Positions 45,001 through 57,300 of a stretch of 64,000 nucleotides of DNA are shown here, in pieces. Numbering within the stretch: the stretch's first letter is position 1; each line of letters begins with the position of its first letter. Source of the DNA: Micractinium sp. NFX-FRZ (Eukaryota; Chlorophyta; Trebouxiophyceae; Chlorellales; Chlorellaceae); assembly GCA_029339195.1 (NCBI GenBank), contig JAPTJF010000142.1, forward strand, positions 1 through 64,000, written 5' to 3'. A model generated the notes under the pieces. That model worked only from the letters and a program-made list of their open reading frames with translations, did no database searches and had not been told where the DNA came from. The translations under genes and the position numbers were made by a program.

Positions 45001-48000
45001 CACATGCCCCTCCCGCGCCAACGCAAACCCTGCAGGTCCACAACCACTCTCAGACCCGACATACGCCCAACATCTCCCACCTTCAAACCAAAACCGCCCG
45101 GCACCACTTTAAGCACATCTTCCAGAAAAGTCCCCGTCCCACCTGGGCTCTCCCAGTACTGCGCGTCGCACGTGCCGCCCACCGCCCACGCGTTGGCTGC
45201 GTCCCGGTCCAATGCCTCAGGTGACGCCGGTGCTGCGCCCGCTCCCGCCTCCTCCGACACGCTTGCCAGGCCCTTGGCTGGGCCCATGATGGACGGGCGC
45301 GGCGTGGAGGCTGCAGTCATAGCTGCCTCTGCTGCATGCTGCTGGGACACCAGGAGCGGCTCCTTGCGGTAGGCTAGCAGGGTGGTCGTGCGCTGCAGCC
45401 GGGGGCGAGGGGTTGCCTGTGCCAACAGGTCGCCCTCATCGCCAGCCGTCATGGACAGCGGCCTGTATGCAGCAACACACAGGTGAAGCGCATTGTGACA
45501 AGTAGAATAGGAGCTAGTGGACAGAATAGATAGAAGCTGGGCAAGGTTGAACGTAGATGTCAGTCATTCTGCCTGCCGTCAAAAGCAGGGTGATGATCAC
45601 TAACCGCTGCACATGACCACAATGTGGCGGTACACTTGCAATGCTCATGCTCCACCTTGTATTGCAACACCCACCAACCCGCTCCACTGCAACCGTTGGC
45701 TTGCACCTGACCACGAATCGGTCCGGCTTAATCCTGTAATTTCGACCCATCAATCCGCTGCACTGCAACCCAGAGTTCGCACCTGACCACGAATCGGTCT
45801 TGCTCCACTTTGTCACGCAGCAGCACCACAGAGGTCACCACCGGCTCGAGCACCGCCCGCATGGCTGCCGCCCCCAGCGGCCCCGTCATCTTGCCAAGCG
45901 TGGAATGTTCTGCAGGGGACAACAAATGAGGTCCAACAGAAGAACTCAAGAGCCAGTCAGAAAATTTTAAGTGCGCCCGATTTATTTAGCAAATTGAGAC
46001 ACCGGATGCAGCGCTTACATCAGCATCTCTTGACTGTGCTAACTGGATCATTCCACAGCCTCGTTGAACAGCACGCCTCCCAAATCTGCTTTAACCCAAA
46101 GCGACAAGTTCCATAGGGATCAGCAAAAGCACCAGCTGAGCACCACCCCAGGCCATTTGCACGGCCCTCGCGCACCTGACAGCACACCGCCCATGTCTGC
46201 TTTCAGCACCAGCGTGACCAGCGACTCCTGTGACTCCTCCCCGCCCGCCAGCTGCACGTACTTCCTCATCAGTGGCGACACAGTGAAGCCGGCGGCCTGC
46301 AGTACGGAGAGGGCAATGAAAATTGTGAGCAAGTCCTGCAAAGTGGCGGTGGCCGGACGTGGCACGTACTGGCTCTTCAGAGGGGAGCAGTGTGATCACA
46401 GTCATGCTTACAGACGTAAACTTGGCCCTATCAAAGCTGTGTGGTCTGCAAGCCTGCTCAACTGCACATGCGCCTGCACCGCCTGGCTACCAATCTGCAC
46501 CTTGCCCCACACTCAGAGGAACACTGCCCCGCTGGCGTCCCTTGTATGTAGGCACTTAGGTGGCAGCATGTTGAGGCCACGTGCTCACCTGCACTTCCAC
46601 GCGGACGGGCGCGTACCAGGCCCGGCTGCGGCTGCGCGGCACTGCACGGTGCTCTACCGACTGGTAGCTGCAGCAAGGGGGGAGTGAATTTGAGAGCAAG
46701 TTTACAGACCGTAGTCAAAATCATACTTGTGTCGTCCTGTTCAGGGTAGAATGCCAGGACATTGCATGTGGCGCCCTCCTAACCTCCAGCCCCACCTTAC
46801 TCTCCCGCCCCACTCTTTGCAGCATCGCATTCAGGCCAAGAACCCACATCCACTACAGTTGGTCACTTTCAACTCACAGGACGATGTAGGTTGCATCCTC
46901 CGGGTCTTGCCGCCAGGTGCGCAGCAGCACCACCTCACGTGGGGCACACAGCCTGCAGGCACTCGTCAAAGTAATGCCTATTGTTAGCCTGTATCATACC
47001 AAGCAGTGAGCATGCAGCCTGTGCCACAATGTGCAAATGCAATTGGGCACCATGCAGGCCCCAAGCAGGCACAGTTGCACAGTAGGCACCTGAGTGCTCA
47101 CCCGCCCATTGCGCCCACCGGCTTCCACTGCTGTGTGATGATCTGCACGCAGTTGGAAAACACCAAAAATACTCAGCAATGTGCAGACAGGCCAGCGCAT
47201 GCATCATGTGCACACTGTGCATTTGTGCTGAGGTGCACATTGCTGGCTCGTTATCGCGTAGCTCCACCTCGGGCATTCATCCATCACCCCTCCTCCCCGT
47301 CTCAGCCTGTCCTGCTTGCGAGTATCGTCGATTTCCCTCTTGCAAGCAAGGCACACAAAGCCTTGCCTGGGTGTTAGAATCAATCTTCTCCACCACGCGC
47401 GCACCAATCAGCACGCCCAGCCCCTCCGTCTTGCGCAGCTGCACCAGGTTCCTAAACACATCGCTGGGGGGAGCCCGCACAATGGCGCTGACCTGCAGGA
47501 ACAAGCAACAAGCCAACAAGGGGCGCAAGGTTTACATCAAGTTTTGTGGTCTTGTGCAGCTTCACTTGGTGGTCACATGGCCAGCCAATATACACTTATG
47601 AAGGCTGCACAAGCCACCCCAGCATCGGACTACTCGCTCCCGCCTGGTGGTCTTGTGCAGCTACATGTGGTCATCATGCGCTCCACCCCATGGATGGCCA
47701 CACGAGCTACCCCCTCGCTCCCGCCATCCACCCAGCAACCCTACAACCAACCATGCATCGCGACGGCTCTGCCCTCACCATCCGCACCCTGCCTTTCAGA
47801 ATAGAACCGCCACCCTGTCCCCGGCCCTGCCGCCCACTCATTATTCAACGCATAATGGCAGCCTCCGCCGCCACCCTCTGCACCCCAATCCTCACAAATA
47901 CCCCGCCCACCGCCCATCCCAGCCCCCTTCATTCTTTCATACACTCACCATGATGGCTCCCCCCTCTCCATCAGCATCCTGCTCCTCAACATAAACCGCC

Positions 48001-49667
48001 ACTCCATTGACGTGCAGCACGCTGGCCCAAGCACGGCTGCGCCGCGTGCTGCCGCCACCGCCGCCGCCGTCGCCCCTGTCTGCGGCTCGTGCGCTGCTGC
48101 TCGGAGCGGGCGGCTGCTCCGCGCCGCCCTGGGGGGCTGCAAGGCAGCACACAAAGGAAGGAGGGCTTGGCCTGCTGGGCGAGGACAGCAGGGTTTGCAT
48201 GAGTGCAGGCGTGGCGGCAGGCAGCGAGCTAACTGCACTGGTGGTGCCTCCCCGACAGACCGTGATCAAGCAACAGAACACGCTGCAGCTGCTGCTGCAT
48301 GCCCTCTTCATGCAAAGCCATGCTGCACGTGCCATGATGCTCACTTCCGTACGCCTCTCGGTGCGTCTCCATGGCCTGGGAGGAGGGTGCGGAATCTTGC
48401 AGGCTGCTGGCCAGGGAGGCGTTGCTGTCACTGCGGCTGCTGAGAGGGGCAGGAGCAACAGACGAGCAGAGACGAAGTGAGGGGGAGGCAGCATATGCAG
48501 CAACTGCTCGCAACGGCCCGCACTTTCGCCAGACCAGCGGCAGCCATGCACGCTGCCCTGCGCCCTCCACGGAGCGCTGCCTGTGGCCCCAAGATGCTCA
48601 CCTGGGCTTGCGCGCCGCCTGCTTGTCGATCGCGTTCAGGAAGGCAGTGTGCCACTCGCGCGCCTGCTCCTCGTTATCAAACGCCAGAGCCAGCTTGTCT
48701 CCCCCCACCTGGTAGCTCTGCCACACCACCGTGAACCCCCACATCTCCACTTTCTCATATTTGCCTGCGGCAGAGGGACGTGTACAAGTGATTGTTAGCC
48801 CCAGGCGCGGTGTGTGGCCTAGGTGAGAGACTGCTTAAAGCACTGCACTTGCGCTCCACTGCACTGCTATGAACGCACAGTTAACCCCCATTATGTCGCG
48901 TCTCTATGGACACGTACCCGTTGCAACATCATCGTGCTGGTGGGATTGTGCTGGCACCAAAGGTTGAACAGCTTCCAACATGTAATGCCACTTCACAACC
49001 CTCAGTTGTGTTGAGAATTCCCTGCACTTACCGCGCGCCACAGCCATGAGTGTGCTGGTGTGCTTGTGGCGCAGGTTGTACAGCTGCCCCTGCACCTCGC
49101 TGATGGTGGTGTCTGAAGAGATGGGCCACACCTTGGAGGGACTGTCATCTGCAGGGCGGAGTGCGACAGTAGCAGCCGGCGCATGGTTACGACCTGAAGC
49201 GGGGCAAGCGAATGGTTCCAAACGAGCCAGCTGCGACGGTGGCCGTGCTGAGAGGTGCGGCAGCAGACAGCAGACGTGCACCTGTGTCGCGCCTGTAGGT
49301 CACAAACACTTGAGGGTAGAGCGCTGCATAGCGCCGGTTCAGCAGCTTGTCCACCACATTGCTCTCCCTGCAAGCCAGAGGCAACCGGGGGAAGGGCTGG
49401 GGGAAGGAGCGGCGGCCGGCAGTGGCCAGCGGCAGGGGGCGGGCAGCTGTCGGGTTTGCGGGGCGATGTGCGCAACGGCGCGCCAGAAAAGCATGTCTGT
49501 GTGGGCAAGCGCACCCAGAGGCTGCCGCAACGCAGCAAACCAAAGAGAGATACTACCGAGGCTGCGGAGGAAGCTCACCGCGCGACCCAGCCCGTAAGCA
49601 GGGGTTCCTCATACGGCACGCCGCTTTTGGCCTTTGCGTGCTTGCCCCGTCGCTGCGGTGTGCCCAT
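42011..49667 (-). CDS. EDR2-like protein: PH + START + DUF1336 (EDR2_C)
   Basis: The ATG is at 49667 (MGTPQRRGKHAKAKSGVPYE). About 19 exons follow. The PH domain is at about 49600-48600: EPLLTGWVAR, then YEKVEMWGFTVVWQSYQVGG and EEQAREWHTAFLNAID. A START-like domain spans about 48080-46170: SRAWASVLHVNG, AIVRAPPSDVFRNLVQL, REVVLLRTWRQDPEDATYIV, VEHRAVP and GGVLSG. After a Ser/Ala-rich linker comes DUF1336: YWESPG, RGATYLADKKKTPAG, PFLFCVQLMVPCVPP, FKL..IP.IPKGSWIIRQSV and TPVLLGQKLTTKYSR. It ends with YFEIDVDISSSSVA and DLGVLIEG. Arabidopsis EDR2 binds phosphoinositides and lipids and acts in membrane/defence signalling; the algal role is unknown. Several introns contain echo copies of exon ends. 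It is divergent from the DUF262-HNH gene. Confidence 0.85.
42916..43492 (-). repeat. Echo copies around the DUF1336 'SWIIRQ...KLTTKYSR' exon
   Basis: The family-conserved exon is about 43357-43262. Copies of its 3' end plus donor lie downstream in the intron at about 43175-43138 (MGQKLTTKYSR then GTGGGT) and about 42965-42918 (LLGQKLTFSNLR then GTGAGT). A copy of its 5' half lies upstream at about 43500-43455 (SIGSWIIRETVW). CTCTCTGACTAGCCCC-type spacer sequence is also repeated (about 42895, 43115, 43200, 43235). Confidence 0.8.
45685..45799 (-). repeat. Echo copy of an exon end plus donor in the EDR2-like gene
   Basis: A segment of about 39 bp at 45761-45799 (exon end DRFVVR, donor GTCAGGTGC) recurs at 45685-45723, 76 bp downstream on the minus strand. 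The last 21 bases towards the exon are identical, and similarity continues into the intron (translations CELWVAVQRI and CKPTVAVERV). Confidence 0.85.
47539..47740. repeat. Tandem repeat of about 100 bp in an EDR2-like intron
   Basis: TTGTGGTCTTGTGCAGCT at about 47541 recurs as GGTGGTCTTGTGCAGCT at about 47644. Each is followed by C/A-rich related sequence (TTCACTTGGTGGTCAC; ACATGTGGTCATCAT) and a later GCTACC/GCCACCCC block. No coding content is assigned. Confidence 0.6.
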
Positions 49668-50519
49668 CTCTGGGAACGCGCGCCTCTCGGCCGTCAACCC
49701 GGCGGTCCAGTGATCTTGTCGCGGCTGGTGCTATTCTGAAGTGATCCGAGTAAGGGGCGCGCCGTCGGCCGCCGTCCGACACTGCCCAACAATGTGAGCC
49801 CCGCTGCCGGCGCTGCGCCGCCGCGGCGCCCGGCAGCAGGGCTTGTGGGGCTCCGTGAACTCTTGGGAGCTTTGTGCGCCCTAAACATGCGCATAATGCC
49901 CAAGAGATCTAAGTCAAGGGTGGATGCCTTTCAAGCCACTGCAGCGCGCCCAACAAGGGGCTTCCTCTGCCCACTGGCGCTCACTGGCCTGGTCAGCGCC
50001 GGCACCGCCAGCCGCCGGGCGCACTTGTGTCTTGGCCGCCCTGTTCTCACCACCTTCAAGTTATGCATTGGAGGTTCCCAGTAACAACAAGTGCACGGAC
50101 CGTTTGCCTCACCCGGCGGCAGCTGCTACTGGTCATCACCAATCAACAATGGTTGAGAGCAATTCAGAAGAGCAATTCAGAAGCCAGGGAGGACTACATG
50201 CCTGTAAGTGCCTGTAAGTTATGTTCTTTTGGGAAGTAATTAAATCCAGCATCAGTACCTGGCAGAGGTGACATGGCCCGCAAGTTCCCTTTGTGCCTGC
50301 CCATCTACCCGTGCTGAGTGCAGCAGGGCCGGACACTTGGTACTCAGCAGTAGTGCTGCAGATGCCTGGTAATTCTTTGGCAGAAGCCTGCGATTGACTG
50401 GGCCGTTTTTCGGCCAGTGGCCTGACTACGCGCTGAGCCCAACTTGCCCTCCCACCTCCTCGGGGGTGCCCGGTGCTTTCTGCGACGCTTGCCTGTCTTG
50501 AGCCCCAAGAAGCACGTCC
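49668..50519. promoter_or_regulatory. Divergent intergenic region, EDR2-like / DUF262-HNH
   Basis: 852 bp between two divergent start codons, presumably including both promoters and 5' UTRs. No TATA box or clear repeat could be assigned. No exon is supported, although an upstream noncoding or short coding exon of either gene is possible. Confidence 0.4.
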
Positions 50520-50706
50520 ATGATGCTGGTGGCAAGCAGAGCGCCGTGCCTGCCCGCAGCTGCGCTAGCTAGCTGCCAGCACAGGCGACTACAGAGCGTG
50601 GCGTGCGGCTCATCAGCCTTCTCTCGCCAGCAGCTACTTATTGAACGGCGGGACTCCTCCAAGGTGCTGCCTGCGGGTGCGAGAGCGCGTAGCTGGGCGG
50701 CGCCAC

Positions 50707-50738
<32 letters not shown>

Positions 50739-53700
50739 AGAGGGCCACCCCTGCGGCGCCTCTCCGTGCTGGCAGCCAGCAGCGGCGGCGATGAACTTCA
50801 GGTGGAGGAAGAGGAAGAGGAAGTTGCAGACCCCAATGAGCCCCATGATGTGCTGAAGGTGGCTGCCGAAACCAAGAGTGAGTGGACGGCAGCAGGTAGC
50901 AGCTCTTATGCACAGTGACCGCTCAGCTCCTTCACTTCTTTGCAGTGCTGCCCTTGACAGTGCATCAGGCTGTATACATAGTTGAACCCTTATGCTTGTG
51001 GCCGTGACTCCGGTGGTGCCCTGCTTCCCGCAGCTCTCTTCGGACGCATGCCTGTGTGCAGTCAGAAATTGACCAGCAGACTTAGATGCCAATTTTACCG
51101 ACCCCGCAGGCAAGGACCTGGACTCTCTGCTCAACTATGTTGCCAAGGAAGCCATCAACCTGGCTCCCCCGTACCAGCGGCAGTATATCTGGCCGCGTGA
51201 GAAGGCCAACCGCCTGGTCGAGAGCGTGTTTGCTCGGCTCTTCATTCCCGCCGTCGTGTTGCACACACAGCAGGACGGGGTGCGAGCTGCAGCTGGGGTG
51301 TGGGTGCCCGCTGTGGATGCCTGCACGCTGAGCATGCTATGCTCTTATGCGTTTCTGCTGTGCTGCTGTGCTGCTGTGCATGCTGTGCCACCAGCAATGT
51401 CATGTGAAGGCATGCTTTGCAGTTTGGATTGAGCTGTGGACATTTGGATCTTGATACTGTGGGTCTGAACGTTGACTCTGACCGTGCGTCTGCAGGTGCA
51501 CGACGTGGTAGATGGCAAGCAGCGCCTGACTACTCTGAACAGCTTCCGGCTGGGACGCTTCCCCGACGGAACCGAGTTCAAGCTGCAGGCGAGTTGAAGG
51601 ATGGCGCGCGTGGTCTCTCGGTATCTGATTTTGGATGCTCTTTGCCTCGTGAACGCGTGCATGCTAGTTTTGATCGTAGCTGTGAGCTGCCCGACTAATA
51701 GACAGGGGGCATAAGCCTGCATTGCATGCCACTGCCATGCAGGGCCTCACTCTACTGACCGAGCTGAACGGTGTCACTTACAGCAGCCTGCCAGAGCGAG
51801 GCCCGTTCCCAAGCCGGCGACACTTTGATGACTATGAGCTCACAGGTACAAAGCACCTGCTTTGTGGTGCATTGTGTTTCCAATCGGTGTATGTATATGC
51901 AAGGTCGTGTGGCCGTAAATGCATTCACCGGGGCTTGAGCCCGTGCATTCGTGTCCTGCTCTCATCTCCCAGCCCACCCACTGGTCTACTTGTGCAGTGA
52001 CAACATTCCAGGAGTCCACCAGCAGCGAGGCTGTGCAGCGCGTGTATGAGGACCTCAACTGTGGGTCAGAGAACCTGAACCCGCAGCAGGTACAGAGCTC
52101 GGAATGAACAGCAGTCTGTGTGCAGTGCCCGCTGGCATCTTGATGTGTGTGCCACTTCAAACTTCAAAATTTTAAGCAGCCTGGTTCGCGCTGTGTTTCG
52201 TTTTGTAATGTCCAATGCACGCAGATTCGGCGGGCCATCTACCAGGGCCCCTATGTTGATCTGCTGGACAGCCTGGCCACAAACAAGCTCTTCCTGCAGC
52301 TGCTGGGCAGCACGGAGGTGGACCCCAACGAGAAAGGGCAGGAGCTCATTCTGCGCTTCTTTGCCCTGTGGCAACTGGGCCCGCGCATGTTCAAAGGTAA
52401 CAGGGGACGCCTTGCAACCAAGCCACGAGGGTTGCAGTTGACACCAACTGAAATGGGTCATCTGAGCGCCCGTGCGCTGCCATGAAACCCAATGCAGGAA
52501 GCATGAGCAAATGCCTGAACCGGGAGCTGGCTCAGCACCGACAGCTGGACGCCAGCGAGGTATGCCATGTCACTGAGGTCGCGTCCAGTTCCCATTGAAG
52601 TGCATGCCTCAGCATGCCTGCAATACACTGAGCCCCAGCATGCCCTCAGACGCATGCATGTGCCCTGGAGGCAGCTACGATGCCTGCAGCAGCTGGTCAA
52701 ATGCACGCCCCTCCACAAGCGGTCTCCTGTGACGCTGGCAGATGTACACATATGCGTGTGGGGATCTTGTTAAGCTGGCCATCAACCTGGCACACTGATG
52801 CATGTGAAAGTGCAGGTAGCATACAGGCGGGACGTCTTTGAACGCACGGTGAAGCTGGTGCACTCTGTGTATGGCGACACGGCGTTCCGGCGCTGGACCG
52901 GCAAAATTTACAAGAAGGAAATCTCCCTCGGCCTGTTCGACTCCATCCTGCAAACCGTGGTGCTGTCTGTGGTGGCCAAGGATTCCGAGGTCATTCGGGT
53001 AAAGCCAACACCTTTAGCTTTGCTTTGCTGCACCCAGCTATTGCTTGCCCAGTGTCAGCCTGCATCACTGCCACTGTTTCGACAAATAACTGCCACGTGC
53101 ATCATGCATGCAATGTTAGAGGTGCACAAGCTATACTTCCATTGACACACAGCACGGCATCAAGAACCTTGCACAAGTCAGTTCATTCAGGTTCTGCCCC
53201 AGTCGATGTTCGAGCATTGCCTGGTTGACATCAATGCCAGTGTTTGCATCACTGGCAGTTTTAGTGTTTGCATCACTGGCAGTTGTAGTGGGCTGACCAT
53301 TCGTTATGTGTGTCGCCACTTGCAGCGCGTGGAGGCAATGCGAGGGGAGCTGCGGGAGGACCTGAAGCGGCTCTGCCTTGACAAGGAGTTTGTGTCGCAG
53401 CTGAAAAGCTTTTCCGCTGTCCGGCTTGTGAAGCGGCTGGACATGTACCAGCAGAGGTTCAAGGCTGTGCTGGGGGGGTTCGACAGGTGAGCTGAACATC
53501 ACTCAACAGCAATACAACAGTGCGCCTGAATGCAACAATGCTGACTTGCCCCCCAGTTTGCCAGTTGATGCAGGGCCTTCCCCAACGCCGAACAGTTGAA
53601 GATGGACCTGTACGCCGCCCAGAACAAGCAGGTGTCTAGGCGTGCACTGCAGTGACCTGGCTATGCTATGCTTGCCGCATTGCGGCCTCACCTGCAACAG

Positions 53701-53892
53701 TCACCACTCCTGCCATGCATTTTCCTCCGCCGCACCCTGCAGTGCGCCCTGTGCCACAACAAGATCGACGATTATGGCAAAGCAGAGCTGGATCACAAAG
53801 TGCCATTCTCCAAGGGGGGAACCTCCACCGCCAATAATGCACAGCTGGTGCATGCAGCATGCAATCGTGCAAAGGGCAACAAGCTGGAGTAG
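50520..53892 (+). CDS. DUF262 domain protein with C-terminal HNH nuclease
   Basis: The ATG is at 50520. Exons are 50520-50879, 51110-51279, 51496-51598, 51743-51845, 51998-52089, 52225-52396, 52498-52559, 52816-52998, 53326-53486, 53574-53631 and 53743-53892. All join in frame to the TAG at 53892. The first exon is a leader of about 75 residues rich in Ala, Arg and Ser, with a GGC-encoded Gly tract, then an acidic run; this suggests an organelle transit peptide (inference). DUF262 motifs are INLAPPYQRQYIWPREKANR and HDVVDGKQRLTTL. The last exon is a classical HNH: CALCHNKIDD...ELDHKVPFSKGG...NAQLVHAACNRAKG, with zinc-type CxxC, the D-H pair, N and the final H..C..AKG all present. In bacteria DUF262 is fused to nuclease domains that cut modified or invading DNA. 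Intron 3 uses a GC donor. It converges with the SF2 helicase gene 230 bp away. Confidence 0.85.
50708..50738 (+). repeat. (GGC)10 coding microsatellite
   Basis: It encodes poly-Gly in the leader of the DUF262-HNH protein and is a likely site of length variation. Confidence 0.95.
53239..53286 (+). repeat. 24-bp tandem duplication in an intron
   Basis: Two copies of AGTGTTTGCATCACTGGCAG plus TTTT or TTGT, in the intron before the exon at 53326 of the DUF262-HNH gene. A related word (CCTGCATCACTGCCACTGTT) occurs at about 53061. Confidence 0.95.
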
Positions 53893-54122
53893 GCAGCAGG
53901 CGGATTCGTAGCCACGTATTCTTTAGCATTTTTTTGCCCCTCGCTAGAGTAGTACATTGTTGTTGAGAAGCCTTTCGAACTCATTTCATGTTGGCGTTTC
54001 CCATCATGCATTCAGTTTTGGGGTTGGCAGACAGTTAGCTGCAAGTAAGTCATTGACAGATCGAGAGGGAAAAGCAGGACACCATAGAAGGAGCACATGC
54101 AGCGCTAGCAAACACTGGATCG

Positions 54123-54299
54123 CTACACATACATTTTGGGGATGTCCAGCTGCCCTTCCTGGTGCGACACCACCAGCTTGAGCACGCTAATCAGGTCGGA
54201 AGCCTGGCCCTTGGTGAGGCCTTCATGCACAACCTCGCCGAATGCCTGGCTGGCTGCCTGGCTAGCCGAGGCACCCCCGACCTCCTGCTGCTCCCCCGG

Positions 54300-54337
<38 letters not shown>

Positions 54338-57300
54338 CTGCCTCCTCCTGCGCATGCGTGCCTGCACAACTTCCCGTCTCTTCCGCTGCGGACAGTCGCT
54401 GCACGTCATTCACCAGCTTCTGAAGGAAGCTCCGCTGCGCCTCGGACGCCGGCTGCTTGCGCCAGTGGGACGCAGTCACGTTGTTCTGAGCATGGTCGGG
54501 GAAGCCGCTCTCAATCAGCTGCTCAGCAGAGTGCATCGCGGCCTGCACGAGTGGGTGGGGCAGGGAAGCCAGGAATGAACTGCAAACAACACGTGCTGGT
54601 TTTACGCTGCATACCCAGTTGCACACTCCCTGCACATTTTCCTTACCACCCCTCGTCACCAGCCTCCAGCCCAAGCAAGACTTGCCTGCAGCGGCAGCGG
54701 GCGAGGAGGCTCCCGCTTCTGCTTGACATTGGCATCTGGCCCAACCGACTGCCAGACAGCTGGCTGGCTCTGCTCCTTGCACATCACATAGACTAGGTAG
54801 AGCTGAGGGCCGCTGCTGCTGCTGCTGCTCCTGCTGCTGCTGCTGCTGCTGCTAGCATTGCTGCTGCTGCTGCCGCCGCGTGTGCCGCTTTGGTCACCGC
54901 CTGTGCGGCCCGCCCCCGCACTTGGCCGCCCCTTTGGCCGCCCCGATTTCCGGCGCTTTGGCACGCCCTGCTGCAGCAGACTCTCCTCAGCGGTCCCCGA
55001 CGCAGGCGTAGCTAGTGACGGGTGTTGTGAGGCCCCGGGCAGGCGCTCCAGAGCCAGCAGCCACACAGACACCTGTGGCCCTGCTGGCCTCCTGACCCTG
55101 ACGCCTCGGGAGTCGTAAGCAGCAAGCTTCTTCTCGGGAGTGAAGAGGGAGATGAAGTAGTGCGGTGTGCCTGGGAAGCGGGCCCAGCTGTACTTCTCTG
55201 CCAGTATGTCGATCTTGCCGGTGCTTGCCGCCACCAGGCTCACTGCAGGAGCCAGCAAGAGGGCTGGGTTTAAACATCATATTTACGGCCAGGGCAGCCA
55301 GTCACAAGCCTGTACGAGAAGGTACCGGTTGCGGGTTGGCAACCTTCAAGCGCTGTCAGTGCTTCTGTCTCAACAGCAAAGCAGCGTGGCAGCCAATGCA
55401 TTTGGGCACAATTTGTATGCACGAAGGCGGCGCGGGCCCACCTTTCGCTTCCTCTCTGGTCCCTGGGTCCGGTGGCTGCTGCCCGCCCCAGGCGCCGCCG
55501 CTGCGCGGGTACGCCTTGTCTATCGAGACGAGGCCAGCAACCTGGTGGCTCCGGTCTGTCATGTCGATCACAATGCAGTCCTGCTTGTCCTGCCCGTGCA
55601 GCCGCAGGCCGCGCCCGATGCACTGCATTAGTGAGGGGCACGGAACGACACTGTACAATACAGCGTTAGGAGAGGGCAGAGACGGGTAGAGAGTCCATAG
55701 CGCCATGTGTTCGAGGCTTGAGCAGCCTCCTCGGAAGCACGGACGTTTGGTGTGCTGGGTGTGCACATGGGTTGCACCACGCATGTGTGCCCGGTCATAG
55801 ACTAGCTGAACGCATTCCTAGCAGAGGTTGACAGGTGAAGGTCTGGCACTGCAGCCTCACCTGGGTATACAGGCCCAGGGACTTGGTCGGCCGCGCCATG
55901 AGCACGCAGGCAATGGAGGTCTCATCAAAGCCTTCCACCAAGATTTCACAGTTGGTGAGGACCTGCGCCAGGAGCAGGCGCGTGAAGGTGGCATCATGGC
56001 TGGCGTCCCTCGCAGATGGACTTTCAAGCATTGCATATAACTGCGGAAAGTAAAAGACACCCACAAAGCTGTTGGATCCGCCGCAGTTGATGTGACCATG
56101 ATGACAGTCTAATTAACCATGTCAGACACACAGAACAACTTCCTCCCGCTTAGAGCAGAGCTGCCCTGTCCCGACCAGGCCAGACCCGCCGCACACCTGG
56201 TATTCCCCTTGCCGGAATTTTTGCAACACCTCGCTGCGCTCAGTTGGACCCATCTTCCCGTGCACCGCTGCAGCTGCTATGCCTGCCTCCTGAAACACGG
56301 CTGCCAGGTCCAGCGCATGTTGCACGCTGCAGGCAGCGGGAGGGCCAAAGCGGGCCAGAGTGGCACAAGGGTACTGTCAGCAAAGCTCCATCCACCTACC
56401 AATGTATTGGCCTTTCACACAACTGTACGAAACTAGTCATCCTTGGCAATTGCACTGCACCCACCCACCTGACGCAGAAGGCCACCGCCTTGCGCCCTGG
56501 TGCAAGGGAGGTGTAGGAGCGGACTGCGAGCTCGTTGCGCTCTCGTGTGTTCACATACACTTCAAGCTGCAGGTTCAGAGCAACAAAGCAAGGACATCAT
56601 GATAGAATGGACATGCATGCACAAGACAGTTGCAGCAGGCGAGAAAAAGGCAGGAACTAAGGTGCCTGTCAGGGAGCGCATTGTTCCCCTCTTCAGCACA
56701 TCCCTGGGCGCACACCTACTTACACTTTTCTCCTGGAAGTCGCCCTGCTTGGTCAGCTTGACAGAGGACAGGTCAGCATCTGTGAGGACGCAGTACCCGA
56801 CGGGCGGGACAAGGTACCCCCTCGCCACCATGTACCGCAGGTCGCGCTGGTACACAAGCTCCTGCAGCAAAGGAGACGTGGATGATGCCTTGGGGGTCTG
56901 TGTCGCAATTGTATTTGCAGAAGCACGGACTGGAAGCCCAATCAAGCAAAGCAAGGATGGAGACGTAGCAAAACCCAACTGTTCTGCCAAGCCTGGCAAG
57001 GGCCAACATGAAGAGCGGCAGCATGAAGAGCGCAGCACAAAGCACACACGACACACACGGAGCACGCACAGCCCCAGCCAGTGTGGCGGTCACACCCAAG
57101 CACACAGCACCTGAAAGGTGTCACCCAGCTCTTTCCTGTCCAAGCGGAAGGGGGTAGCACTGAAGCCAACCAATAGCGTGCTGTCAGAAGCGCCAACAAA
57201 GGCCGCCCCCTGCCCTGCTACGCCCCCTCGCCCACTGCTGCCGCTGCTGTTTGTTGCTGCGCCAGCCAGCAGACCCTGAAGCAACTGGTCCTCCTTGTCG

